Positions 23,653 to 31,818 are shown, counted from the first letter of the stretch. The stretch: DNA of 37,808 nucleotides from Nanobdellota archaeon (GCA_018830525.1 JAHJSH010000020.1:24001-61808); one strand, 5' to 3'. Numbers and translations are program-made. The notes: generated by a model not told the origin, from the letters alone.

Positions 23653-25212
23653 ATGGACAAAAGAGGAATTTCTGCAGTTGTTGCAACTGTCTTGATTATT
23701 TTAATTACAGTCGTGGCGATGACTATTATCTGGGCAGTAATTATACCTTTGATTAATGATAATCTTGGTTTTCAAGATCCTAATGCAAGATTATATGTAT
23801 CTACCTCAGGGGGTTACACTTTTTATAAGGATGGATGTTTGTATGTTCAGGTTAAGAGGGGAAACGATGATGCAAATATGGCGGGGTTTGAAATTATTCT
23901 TACAACTAATGGAAATAGCGAGACCTACAAATATGGCCCTCTTTATGTGCCTGCGCCAAACCAAGCGATAGTGATTAAGATTTGGGTTATCCCTAAGCCA
24001 GATTATGTGACTATAGTCCCAATATTTCTTGAGGGAGATAGTCTGAAGCGGGGAGCGGAGTCATCAAAGGTTGAGATTGATGATGGGACTGCTACAGATG
24101 TTGGAGGAGATTGTCTTAAGACTCCGATGGCATGCGAAGCTGATAAGGATTGTTATAATGGGGAAATTTGTAAGGATGGGGTTTGTGGATGTGTTGATGG
24201 AGAGGTTGTTTATCAGGGAGGATGTGCTAAAGAGATTTCTTGCGGGTTTGATGAATGGGAGTCTGGTAAGACCTATTTATTGGGAAGCGATCAGGTTGTT
24301 TCTGAAACATGTTTTAATATAACTCAAAATAACATTGTCTTGGATGGAAATGGTAAGACTATTACTGGAACGGAGAGTTCTGGGAGTAGTACAGGTGTTT
24401 ATGCTGAGGGAAGAAGCGGATTAACTATAACTAATTTTAAGAATATTAGCGGTTTTGATGGTGGGTGGCATAGGGCAGCGGTTTATCTTGAATCTACAAC
24501 TGACTCGAGGGTTCAGAATTTAGAAGGATCTGTAAATACTTATGGGGTTCTTTTAATATCTAGCTCGAACAATATACTCTCTAATCTTGTTGTGAGAAAT
24601 AGTTCTAACACCGGGATTCGTCTGGATTCTAGCTCGAACAATACGCTTTTCAATATCGTTGCAGAGCGGAATTACTTTGACGGTCTTTTTTTATTTGATT
24701 CTGATAACAATCAATTAACGGACATTACTGCGAGTTTTGGTTGTGGGAGGGGTATAACAATTCTGTCTTCTTCTGGGAATATTGTAACGAACCTTATTTC
24801 TAACTCAAATAAATATTATGGGACATATGTGTTTGATTCTTCCAATAATACCCTCTCTGAGATAACTTCCAATAGTAACCTTCTTCACGGGGTTTTCCTT
24901 TATTATGGGTCTAATAATACCTTTAGTTCAATAACTGCAAACTCTAATAGTTGGAGGGGGATTGCTATTAATACTAGCTCTGATAATACCTTTAGTTCAA
25001 TAACTGCAAACTCTAATAGTCTGGGAGGGATTTCTCTCGATTCAAGCTCAAGCAATAATCATCTTGCTTCAAGTAATCTTTGTAACAATCCTCCTTTGAC
25101 TAATGATAAGAATGTAGTGTGTGGGAGTTTATTTTTCTCTGATGGGGGGAGCAACACTTGTCCTCTTGCAGAAGGGTCGTTGTGTGGGATAACTTGTACT
25201 ACTATTTGTTAA
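23653..25212 (+). CDS. Secreted beta-helix protein with type IV pilin/archaellin-like N-terminus
   Basis: This 519-residue protein starts with a class III signal, MDKRGISAVVATVLIILITVV, in which KRG followed by IS fits the prepilin peptidase site and the hydrophobic stretch forms the pilus-core helix. Residues about 45-155 form a pilin-type beta domain. A cysteine-rich segment follows (about 155-205, CEADKDCYNGEICKDGVCGC). The rest is a right-handed parallel beta-helix with repeats of about 23 residues of the form SSNNTLSxITxNSN, like NosD/pectate-lyase-type proteins, ending in a cysteine-rich cap (CPLAEGSLCGITCTTIC). It is probably an adhesin or glycan-active surface protein anchored or assembled like a pilin. 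No catalytic residues can be named. Confidence 0.85.
   Translation: MDKRGISAVVATVLIILITVVAMTIIWAVIIPLINDNLGFQDPNARLYVSTSGGYTFYKDGCLYVQVKRGNDDANMAGFEIILTTNGNSETYKYGPLYVPAPNQAIVIKIWVIPKPDYVTIVPIFLEGDSLKRGAESSKVEIDDGTATDVGGDCLKTPMACEADKDCYNGEICKDGVCGCVDGEVVYQGGCAKEISCGFDEWESGKTYLLGSDQVVSETCFNITQNNIVLDGNGKTITGTESSGSSTGVYAEGRSGLTITNFKNISGFDGGWHRAAVYLESTTDSRVQNLEGSVNTYGVLLISSSNNILSNLVVRNSSNTGIRLDSSSNNTLFNIVAERNYFDGLFLFDSDNNQLTDITASFGCGRGITILSSSGNIVTNLISNSNKYYGTYVFDSSNNTLSEITSNSNLLHGVFLYYGSNNTFSSITANSNSWRGIAINTSSDNTFSSITANSNSLGGISLDSSSSNNHLASSNLCNNPPLTNDKNVVCGSLFFSDGGSNTCPLAEGSLCGITCTTIC
24914..25020 (+). repeat. Exact 38-bp duplication within beta-helix coils
   Basis: Bases 24914-24951 and 24983-25020 are identical and lie 69 bp (23 codons, one helix coil) apart, both encoding NTFSSITANSNS. 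Other coils have diverged at the DNA level, so this pair is a recent coil duplication. Confidence 0.8.
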
Positions 25213-25254
25213 TAATCTTTAAATTTTGATTATTGAATCCGTTTATGGGGAAAA

Positions 25255-25810
25255 TGTCAACTACCCCGGACTAAAGTCCGGAGCGTGACCTACCAATTCC
25301 CAAAACCTAATTCCAATGTTTACTTTGCGATTCCTCAATATAATATCTAACTCTCTCCGTCGTGACACATCCAATGCTTCTAGCAAAATAGCCTTCACTC
25401 CAAAACTTCGAACCCCAAAGAAAATTCCTAAAAAGTTCCAAGTGATTTTTTCTCATCATCCTCGACGAGAACCCCTTCAAAAACTGGACAATTTGGCAAG
25501 GGGCATAATTTTTGCAGTTCGTTACAAAAAGATGTACATGCTCAGGACCAAACTCCAAGCAAACCAACTCAACATTAATCTCTTTCAATTTCTCGACGAG
25601 ATAAGCTCTTGTTAATTTCAAAACTTTCTCATTCGCAAAGATTTGTCGTCGGTAAGCAACTGTCAACTGGATGTGATAGTTAAATTCTCCAACTGCATGT
25701 GCGTAGCTACGTGTTTCAAATTTCATTTTTCCTCCGATAAGTTTATTTAATTTCAGAAAGTTATAACTACATCTAATCTTACAAAGAAGTAGGGTCAACT
25801 CCCTACTTTT
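25255..25810 (-). mobile_element. IS200/IS605-like insertion sequence (tnpA only)
   Basis: The element holds a Y1 transposase gene between two structured ends: a perfect hairpin CCGGACT-AA-AGTCCGG at 25266-25281 beyond the gene's 3' end, and an 8-bp hairpin AAGTAGGG-TCAACT-CCCTACTT at 25787-25808 upstream of its 5' end. Both flanks contain GTCAACT close to the hairpins. Subterminal hairpins in place of terminal inverted repeats are the rule for this family. No tnpB is present. Exact ends are not certain, and the further dyad at 25845-25915 may belong to the upstream end. Confidence 0.75.
25307..25726 (-). CDS. tnpA: IS200/IS605 family transposase TnpA (Y1 HUH)
   Basis: This 139-residue single-strand transposase carries the HUH motif in EHVHLFVTNC, a helix KGFSSRMMRK, WSEGYFARSIG, and the catalytic tyrosine helix in ERVRYYIEESQ. 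It cuts and joins single-stranded ends by a 5'-phosphotyrosine link. The frame stays open to 25798, but the ATG at 25726 is chosen because it gives the standard N-terminus and has a strong GGAGG 5 nt upstream, unlike most genes here. All catalytic residues are present, so it may be active. Confidence 0.93.
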   Translation of the reverse strand: MKFETRSYAHAVGEFNYHIQLTVAYRRQIFANEKVLKLTRAYLVEKLKEINVELVCLEFGPEHVHLFVTNCKNYAPCQIVQFLKGFSSRMMRKNHLELFRNFLWGSKFWSEGYFARSIGCVTTERVRYYIEESQSKHWN

Positions 25811-25844
25811 TTAAGACTTTTTAGAATATATATTTACCGACGAC

Positions 25845-25915
25845 AAAGTTTGCCAACTAGAAGCACAATTCATCTCCCCACTAAACTAGGGAGATTTCTT
25901 GATGCGGCAAACTTT
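25845..25915. repeat. Long nested inverted repeat between IS element and rad50
   Basis: AAAGTTTGCC (25845-25854) and GGCAAACTTT (25906-25915) are perfect 10-bp arms. Inside them is a perfect 7-bp dyad, ATCTCCC (25872-25878) and GGGAGAT (25889-25895). This two-stem layout with an internal loop could be an end structure of the insertion sequence, a guide-type small RNA, or a cruciform. A TATA-like TATATATTTA (about 25826-25835) lies just before it. It sits in the 25799-26001 gap, where I see no gene. Confidence 0.5.
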
Positions 25916-26001
25916 TAAAGATTATTGAGTATCATTTTAATAAATATAAACCTCGACAAAATATGCGACAGCGGTGGGGGCGTTCGTATGGTGTGGAATA
26001 T

Positions 26002-28044
26002 CTAACTTATCCTGCTTGTTCCTTCTTTGGTCACCCTTATGACGTGGTCAACAAATCCTTCTATTTTTTCTTCATGACTTACAAGAATTATTTGTTCGGC
26101 GTTTAATTGTTCAAAAATATCCCTCATTTTATCAATTTGTTCAGTGGCGAATCCATCTGTCGGCTCGTCTAGTATAACTATGTCTTTTGTTTTTATACTA
26201 GAGAGCATGGAATTTAGAACTTGATTCAGAGCCAAACGATAGGCAAGAGCAACGGCAGTTCGTTCCCCCCCAGAAAGAAAATCGTACTCGAGTTCATAAT
26301 CCTGATTTGAAATTATCGGCGTAAAATCTTCATCAAGCCTCACTGAAAGAGAGTCTGAAACTAGCATTGAAAACCACTCAGAGAATATAGAAGAAAATTC
26401 GCTTCGGAGTTTTGCCATGACATTTTTCTCGGTTAGATTTATCATTGCGATGAATTTTTCCTGTATCCAATCTTGTAACCCTCGGAGATAGTTAATTTGT
26501 TCTCGGATTTTTTCCTTTTCTCGAATCTCTAACTGAAGCTCCTCTAATCTTTTTTTCAAAATTTCTAATTCTTTATTTTTTGTGGCTATAGAAATTTCAT
26601 TTGTTTGCACTTCATTTACAATTTTCTGGGAGTCTTGCCTTGCATCTTCGAAAACTTTTTGAGATTGAGAAAATGATTCAGATTGGATTTTTAGTTGTGT
26701 AAGTTGTTCTTGTAATGAAAGGATTTCGTTAGAAATCCTATCCAGAACAAATGAATCACTTTTTATCTTTGTCTCAATAGTTTGTTGATGTTCATACTTT
26801 ATCTTATTCTGCTGAAATAGATTTTTATCATACTCATATCCTTGAACTAATTCTTTTTCTTTTTCAATGTCCTTAAAGAGAGTTTGTTTTTCAATAATTT
26901 TTTGTTCGAGAATTCTGTCTATTTCTTCTAAATCAAACTGGGTTCGTTTTGTAATTTTATCTTTATGTTCCTGACTTACTGTTTGAAAACAGGTTGGACA
27001 ATTTTCTAAGGACATTATTTTTTCTTTAAGTCCTAATGGCGTTTCTTTTTTTGAATCAAGTACAGAAATTTGAGAAGAAATTTCGAGGAATCTGGGATTT
27101 TTTTCCTCTAGAATCATCTTATGCTTTTCTAGAAGTTTTAAGACAGCTTTGAGCCTCTCTTCAGAAAAATCTATCTTTTCGTGAATTTGTCTCTGCATTA
27201 AGACCATCTCTTTTTTCATCCTTAACTCTAAATCTTTTTTGCCCTGAAGGAGAACTTGAATTTTTATAATTTCAGAATCCAATTCTCTCTTTTTATCAAT
27301 TAATTTTTGAGTAGAATTTAACTTTTCTTCGGAATCCTGCTTTCTTTTGAGCAATCTCTGATGGTCTAAATTTAGATTATTTGTTTCTCTTGCAAGAATA
27401 ACCTTTTTTTCATTCTCTAAGGTAAATTTTTCCTTCAGAAGATTTAACTCAGAAGCTAAAACTTCTTTTATTTTAATTGCCTCCTTTACTTTTTGTAATA
27501 AAATTTGAGAATTGTCTTTTATTCTTTTATATCTATCAATCCCAAAAATATGTCTCAGGGTATCGAGTCGGACTTCAGGTCTTTCTTGAATAATTGCTTT
27601 CATTTCTTCTTGAGGAGTATAAACTGTGAATTTGTATAAAAGATTTGATTTTTTCGCGAATTCTTTTGGGTAATTTAATAAACGAATTACTCTTTCTTTC
27701 ATTTCTGAAGTCGAGAGTTCCTCTCTCAAAGTTCCTATGGTAATTACATTCGAGTCTTGAGTTATGCCCCCACTACTGCTCTTTTTAATAGTTCTTTCTA
27801 AAGTTATTGTGGTTTCTTCAACTTCCATTTCTAAACAGGCATAGGCATTGTCTGTTCCCTGTCTTAAAATCGATGCACCTTTTTGTCCTGGCTGTAATCC
27901 AAACAATGCAAATTGAAGTCCAAGTAGGATTGAAGTTTTACCAGAACCGATATCGCCAGCCAGGAGAACAGACCCTTGAGGAAACTCGATTGTAAGATCT
28001 TCATAGCTTCGAATATTTTGTATATGGAGTTTTTTGAATAGCAT
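26002..28044 (-). CDS. rad50: Rad50 DNA double-strand break repair ATPase
   Basis: This 680-residue SMC-like ATPase tethers broken DNA ends with Mre11. The N-terminus has KKLHIQNIRSYEDLTIEFP and Walker A in LLAGDIGSGKTSILLG. Long coiled coils on both sides meet at a zinc hook, ENCPTCFQT (about residue 347). The C-terminal lobe has the signature FLSGGERTAVALAYRLAL and Walker B DIVILDEPTDGF, then SHEEKIEGFVDHVI. The protein is shorter than most archaeal Rad50s, so the arms are short. The frame runs to 28092, but those codons come from a hairpin repeat, so the ATG at 28044 is preferred. Mre11 is encoded just upstream; herA and nurA are absent. Confidence 0.95.
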   Translation of the reverse strand: MLFKKLHIQNIRSYEDLTIEFPQGSVLLAGDIGSGKTSILLGLQFALFGLQPGQKGASILRQGTDNAYACLEMEVEETTITLERTIKKSSSGGITQDSNVITIGTLREELSTSEMKERVIRLLNYPKEFAKKSNLLYKFTVYTPQEEMKAIIQERPEVRLDTLRHIFGIDRYKRIKDNSQILLQKVKEAIKIKEVLASELNLLKEKFTLENEKKVILARETNNLNLDHQRLLKRKQDSEEKLNSTQKLIDKKRELDSEIIKIQVLLQGKKDLELRMKKEMVLMQRQIHEKIDFSEERLKAVLKLLEKHKMILEEKNPRFLEISSQISVLDSKKETPLGLKEKIMSLENCPTCFQTVSQEHKDKITKRTQFDLEEIDRILEQKIIEKQTLFKDIEKEKELVQGYEYDKNLFQQNKIKYEHQQTIETKIKSDSFVLDRISNEILSLQEQLTQLKIQSESFSQSQKVFEDARQDSQKIVNEVQTNEISIATKNKELEILKKRLEELQLEIREKEKIREQINYLRGLQDWIQEKFIAMINLTEKNVMAKLRSEFSSIFSEWFSMLVSDSLSVRLDEDFTPIISNQDYELEYDFLSGGERTAVALAYRLALNQVLNSMLSSIKTKDIVILDEPTDGFATEQIDKMRDIFEQLNAEQIILVSHEEKIEGFVDHVIRVTKEGTSRIS

Positions 28045-28060
28045 TTTTATTTTTTGGTTT

Positions 28061-28082
28061 GTCTTGTGGCAAAGCCACGCGT
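28061..28082. repeat. Hairpin repeat copy upstream of rad50
   Basis: This 22-bp sequence holds a CTTGTGGC-AAA-GCCACG dyad and matches the copy at 29397-29418 in all but one base, which lies in the loop. It is 17 bp upstream of the rad50 ATG and just beyond the mre11 stop. The shared text is what gives both genes' extended frames the chance peptide AWLCHKT. Confidence 0.75.
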
Positions 28083-28120
28083 TAAATCCCATCGCCTGTT
28101 AGTTGCTGCGGATTTTAACA

Positions 28121-29314
28121 TTAGATGATTTCTGAAAGCTTCAGAATGTTTTTTAATTCGGATAATAATCTATCTTCGAAGATTACTGATCTTTCATCTT
28201 CATTTTTTTCTATTGAAAGGGCAGTCATTAGTTGCGGAAGATGTTTTGTAAAGTCCCCAGGATTTTTTTGAGAATATTCTCCGAGAATTCTACGTTCAAT
28301 ATTTTCTACGTTTTCGGTAGGAAAAGAATCTGTAGAAAAATCTGATTCAGGGATTTTTATGGAGGAAATATTTTTTAGAAAAGAGTAAACTTCTTTTTTC
28401 TTTACAAAATCTTCAATCTCATTGAAATGGATGTCTCCAGTTTTTCCCTGTTTTAGTGTTCCTTTTAATTTAAGGAGGACAATTTTATCTCGAAGATTTA
28501 ATTTATCAAACTCGGCAATTATCTTTTGTGTTGCGGTTAGACCATCTTCTATTTCTATCTCCACATAAGCGATTTCCTTTAGTGGGATTTTAATGCTTTG
28601 AGTTCGGGAGATTCCATTTTGAATTTCAAATAATTGGAAACTCCCATAATTTAAATCTGCTAACTCTTGAAAATTGTTTGGGAATGTTGGTCCGGGATAA
28701 ACATAGTAAGAATTTGACTCTCTAGCTTCAAATGGTTGATGTATATGTCCCATAGCGTAATAATTCGCAAGAGGAAGTTTTTGCTTTTCGATGGAATCCA
28801 TTGGGATCGTTCCGATTACATCTTTGATTGTCGTATGAATCATAAAAATCGTGAATGGATGCATTTCACTAAGGTAAACTTTTCTCAGGTCTTCTATTTC
28901 CATTCCAGACTTTCTTCCAGGATACCCGTAAATTGCAATGTCTTTGTGAAGGTGTGGCTTTAATTTTATCCTTCCGTCTTCTTCGGCTTCCCAATCTTCT
29001 ACATTTTTGCAAAAACCTGCTTTTTCTAGAACGTCTAAAAAGGTTTTTCCAGAAGCTGAAAAATCATGAGAGCCTGCGATTAGATAAACTGGGATTCCTG
29101 CATCATGAACTTTTTTGAATTCTGCGAAGGAGTCTTTTAATATCTCTATTGGAGGATATGCTGAATCAAATAAATCCCCTGAAATTAAAATAAATTCTAC
29201 TCTTTCTTGAATACATCGCTCTATTACTTTCTGGAAAGATTGAAAATTCAATCTCTGTAACTCTTCTTGTCTCCAGCTTCCCAGATGACAGTCTGCAAGA
29301 TGTGCAAATTTCAT
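28121..29314 (-). CDS. mre11: Mre11 nuclease
   Basis: This 397-residue manganese-dependent exo/endonuclease is the partner of Rad50 in processing DNA ends. Phosphoesterase motifs in order: KFAHLADCHLG, FILISGDLFDSAYPP, YLIAGSHDFSAS (GSHD in place of GNHD), IHTTIKDVIG, and YYAMGHIHQPFE. A capping domain and a C-terminal helical Rad50-binding region follow. The frame is open to 29449, but the ATG at 29314 is the true start because the first conserved motif lies within ten residues and the extra codons cross a hairpin repeat. It lies 76 bp upstream of rad50 on the same strand. Confidence 0.95.
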   Translation of the reverse strand: MKFAHLADCHLGSWRQEELQRLNFQSFQKVIERCIQERVEFILISGDLFDSAYPPIEILKDSFAEFKKVHDAGIPVYLIAGSHDFSASGKTFLDVLEKAGFCKNVEDWEAEEDGRIKLKPHLHKDIAIYGYPGRKSGMEIEDLRKVYLSEMHPFTIFMIHTTIKDVIGTIPMDSIEKQKLPLANYYAMGHIHQPFEARESNSYYVYPGPTFPNNFQELADLNYGSFQLFEIQNGISRTQSIKIPLKEIAYVEIEIEDGLTATQKIIAEFDKLNLRDKIVLLKLKGTLKQGKTGDIHFNEIEDFVKKKEVYSFLKNISSIKIPESDFSTDSFPTENVENIERRILGEYSQKNPGDFTKHLPQLMTALSIEKNEDERSVIFEDRLLSELKNILKLSEII

Positions 29315-29396
29315 AATCTCAAATATCTCCCTATTTTCATAATTCTTGAAATTCTGAGAGATATTTAAACATAGTTGTGTTTTAATGTGTATTATA

Positions 29397-29418
29397 GTCT
29401 TGTGGCAGAGCCACGCGT
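29397..29418. repeat. Hairpin repeat copy upstream of mre11
   Basis: This is the second copy of the 22-bp CTTGTGGC-AGA-GCCACG dyad, 83 bp upstream of the mre11 ATG; it differs from the rad50 copy only in a loop base. An AT-rich TATA-like TTTAAATATC (minus strand, about 29360-29369) lies between it and the ATG. Confidence 0.75.
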
Positions 29419-29467
29419 GAAAATCTTCATTATTTGATGAAAATTGCATTTACAGTAGACAAGTTAA

Positions 29468-29992
29468 TTAAGAGAACTCTAGGATTAATAGTTCCTCAAA
29501 AGGAATCTTCTCTCGAGCAACGAAAGTTGGATGAAACTTTTTAATTCTATCCTGGGGAGTTAGACTAGAAATTAGTAAAAATATCTTTCCATTTTTGTTG
29601 AGATGTTTTTTTGCTTGCGTTAAAAATTTAATAGAAATTTCATCCCCATATTTTCCACCAGTTGTCGCAATCTGAGAATCTTTAGGCTCTCTTGGGTCCA
29701 TTGGGAGATAGGGTGCATTAAAAGTTATTAAATCAAAATTCTCAGGTATTTTAGAAAAGAGATTTGTTTTTATCGCACTAAATCCCTTTTCTTTTACAAT
29801 TTTTATCGCATCGGGATTTATATCTGCGGACAGAATATTTTTCTTGTCTAGAAATTTTGAAGCAGTTTCTGAAAGAATCCCGGACCCAGTTCCCATGTCT
29901 AAATAAGAATTTATTTTATTTTTAGAGAGATAATTTTTTAAAAACTTAGAAAAGAAATATGAATCTTCTGCAGGTTGATAAACTTGGGCCAT
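29468..29992 (-). CDS. HemK2/Mtq2-like protein methyltransferase
   Basis: This 174-residue class I methyltransferase resembles archaeal HemK2/Mtq2, which methylates the Gln of the GGQ motif in the release factor. It opens with VYQPAEDSYFFSKFL (the family's VYxPxEDS start), then has the SAM-binding YLDMGTGSGILSETA and ILSADINPDAI, and the substrate loop FNAPYLPMD, where the usual NPPY reads NAPY. The last part, GKYGDEISIKFLTQAKKHL, also fits. An alternative TTG at 30004 is in frame, but the ATG at 29992 directly follows the previous stop. Its likely target, aRF1, is encoded in this window with an intein right after GGQ. Confidence 0.82.
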   Translation of the reverse strand: MAQVYQPAEDSYFFSKFLKNYLSKNKINSYLDMGTGSGILSETASKFLDKKNILSADINPDAIKIVKEKGFSAIKTNLFSKIPENFDLITFNAPYLPMDPREPKDSQIATTGGKYGDEISIKFLTQAKKHLNKNGKIFLLISSLTPQDRIKKFHPTFVAREKIPFEELLILEFS

Positions 29993-29993
29993 T

Positions 29994-30371
29994 TTAACCC
30001 CCAAACCATGAGTTCCAGAATAGTCCTAACACACCCGCACCTATAAGTATTAGTGAAGAAATTATGATTATGATTATGATTAAAAGTTTAGAGCTTTTCT
30101 TTGGTTGTATAGTAGCTTGAGCAGAGGATGTAGGGGGGAGCATTGCTGAAAAACTTCCTCCGGGTTTTCCGATAGGAGTTGTAGCTGTTGGAGTCGATAT
30201 CAGCGCAATTCCTTGGGGGAGTTTTTGCACTGCAGCGGCTATTTCCTGAGGCTGATAACCTGCATTTAAAAAAGTTTGTTGAGCCTTTGCTATACTCTCC
30301 CCCCGTTCAATAGCATTCCTTAATCCTCCAATTAATTCTTTTTCTCTACCTTGGTCAAGAGGTCCTACAAT
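29994..30371 (-). CDS. Small single-TM protein, start codon unclear
   Basis: The coding text runs from at least 30371 and includes KELIGGLRNAIERGESIA and QQTFLNAGYQPQEIAAAVQ, a helical motif of the AGY-x-x-x-EI type, then a Pro/Thr-rich linker and one C-terminal membrane segment (KLLIIIIIIISSLILIGAGVLG). Between the in-frame TGA overlapping the end of the RNase J gene and the GTG at 30230 there is no ATG, GTG or TTG, so translation may begin at the ATT at 30371, overlapping the RNase J stop. The GTG at 30230 would cut off the conserved part. No function is known. Confidence 0.6.
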   Translation of the reverse strand: MVGPLDQGREKELIGGLRNAIERGESIAKAQQTFLNAGYQPQEIAAAVQKLPQGIALISTPTATTPIGKPGGSFSAMLPPTSSAQATIQPKKSSKLLIIIIIIISSLILIGAGVLGLFWNSWFGG

Positions 30372-31696
30372 TTTAACACCTGCCCATCACCCATGAGATG
30401 ACATTGTTTTCCTAATTTATATCCTAACTCTGCGACCAAATCCGCCATGGGCTGGGTTTTATCCAACCCCCCGTGCGCGGGAATAACATGTTGGGGATTC
30501 ACTATCCTCATTATGTCTCGGAGATCTTCTCTTCCGGCATGACCGGAAACATGAGCATCCCTAAAAATTCGGGGTCTGCTTTTCTTTAAACGAGATTCCA
30601 TTTTTGCGAATTGTTCTTTATTGACTTCCGTAGGAATTACACTTGAAGAGAAAACAATATTATCGTCTCGATTCAATTTAAATGGAAGTTGATGTCGAGA
30701 AAGTCTTTCTAAAATTGATCCAGGTTCTCCTTGATGCCCGGTACAAACAATCATGTAATCTTTCCTTCTCCTTTCAACATGATGCAAGGTTTTTTCAACT
30801 TGTCTCCGGTATTTTGATATTCGAATATCGTTAAGAAATGGGGCGATGCCCACTCTTTTTGCAGCCGACGAATATTTATCGAGGCTTCTTCCGAGAAAAA
30901 CTACCTCCCTATTTAGTTTTTTCCCGAATTCTACAATTGATTTGAGTCGTGCTATATGTGAGGAGAAAGTTGTTACAATCATTCCGGCGTGTCGATTTTG
31001 GATTGTTAAAAGAACTTCTTCTAAAAGTGATCTTGCGATTTTTTCTGAAGGGGTTTTTCTTTCAGAACCAGAATAAAGAGAATCGACTACGAACGCTAAA
31101 ACTCCTTCTTTGGCTATCTCCCTTAATCTTTTGTAATTTGGTTTAAGCCCAAACACGGGGGTGTCATCTAATTTGAAATCGTTGGCGTAGAGGACTGCAC
31201 CCTTGGAAGTATGGATTGCAATCATGAGACATTGAGCTGTCGAGTGAGTTATGCTTATGAAATCTACTTTATATTTTTTCTTTTTTCCTTGCACATAGAA
31301 GGTAGTGTTTGGTTTTATTGAATAAGTTTTGTTTCTTAAGACAATATCGTTATCTTGTAATAAGGAATTTAAGACTTCTATTGTGAATGGAGTTCCATAA
31401 ATTGGGGCGTTGTATTTGTCCGATAAAAATGGAATTGCTCCGATATGGTCTAAATGGGCATGACTAATAAACTGGGCACGAATCTTATGACGAATGTTGT
31501 TGATTACAGAATCTTCGGGAACTGCTTTTATGGATTTTAATCTTCGTTCAGTCATCACTCTGTCTCTTTCTTGCATTGAAACAATTGCGGGCAAAAAAAA
31601 CCCTTCATCGAAAATAAATGCGTCTTCTTCGAGTTCAACTACAACCATATTTTTCCCAACTTCCGAGAATCCGCCAACTGTATGTATCTTCACCAT
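30365..31696 (-). CDS. Beta-CASP ribonuclease, aRNase J
   Basis: This 443-residue metallo-beta-lactamase/beta-CASP protein is an archaeal RNase J, a 5'-to-3' exoribonuclease in RNA decay. The zinc motifs are FISHAHLDHIGA, SITHSTAQCL and LYANDFKLDD, with the beta-CASP insertion carrying MIVTTFSSHIARL and IVCTGHQGEPGS, and the final HVSGHAGREDL and VIPAHGG. There is no KH domain, so it is RNase J and not aCPSF1. A TATA-like CTTTAAAAAC (minus strand, about 31725-31734) is about 33 nt before the ATG. The stop overlaps the next small gene. Confidence 0.94.
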   Translation of the reverse strand: MVKIHTVGGFSEVGKNMVVVELEEDAFIFDEGFFLPAIVSMQERDRVMTERRLKSIKAVPEDSVINNIRHKIRAQFISHAHLDHIGAIPFLSDKYNAPIYGTPFTIEVLNSLLQDNDIVLRNKTYSIKPNTTFYVQGKKKKYKVDFISITHSTAQCLMIAIHTSKGAVLYANDFKLDDTPVFGLKPNYKRLREIAKEGVLAFVVDSLYSGSERKTPSEKIARSLLEEVLLTIQNRHAGMIVTTFSSHIARLKSIVEFGKKLNREVVFLGRSLDKYSSAAKRVGIAPFLNDIRISKYRRQVEKTLHHVERRRKDYMIVCTGHQGEPGSILERLSRHQLPFKLNRDDNIVFSSSVIPTEVNKEQFAKMESRLKKSRPRIFRDAHVSGHAGREDLRDIMRIVNPQHVIPAHGGLDKTQPMADLVAELGYKLGKQCHLMGDGQVLKL

Positions 31697-31735
31697 CTTC
31701 CTTGAAAAGGGAAGGCCCTTGAAGTTTTTAAAGAT

Positions 31736-31753
31736 TTACTAATAGTTTAGTAA
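31736..31753. promoter_or_regulatory. Palindrome in the RNase J/protease divergent promoter region
   Basis: TTACTAA-TAGT-TTAGTAA is a perfect 7-bp dyad in the 122-bp gap between the divergent aRNase J and S8 protease genes. It is beside the leftward TATA-like box and just before a rightward TATA-like GTTTTTAATT. Position and symmetry suggest an operator; the regulator is unknown. Confidence 0.4.
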
Positions 31754-31818
31754 TGTTTTTAATTGGGGTGGGGTTAGTTATTTGATGGATAAAAAGAGAT
31801 TGATTGGAGTGGTGATTG

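Noticed and set aside
28045-29449. Longer N-termini for Rad50 and Mre11 sharing AWLCHKT
   Set aside because: The shared peptide is a by-product of the same hairpin repeat upstream of both genes. The conserved protein starts are at 28044 and 29314.
30365-31696. aCPSF1 (KH-domain termination nuclease)
   Set aside because: There is no N-terminal KH region; the protein starts directly with the beta-lactamase fold, as RNase J does.
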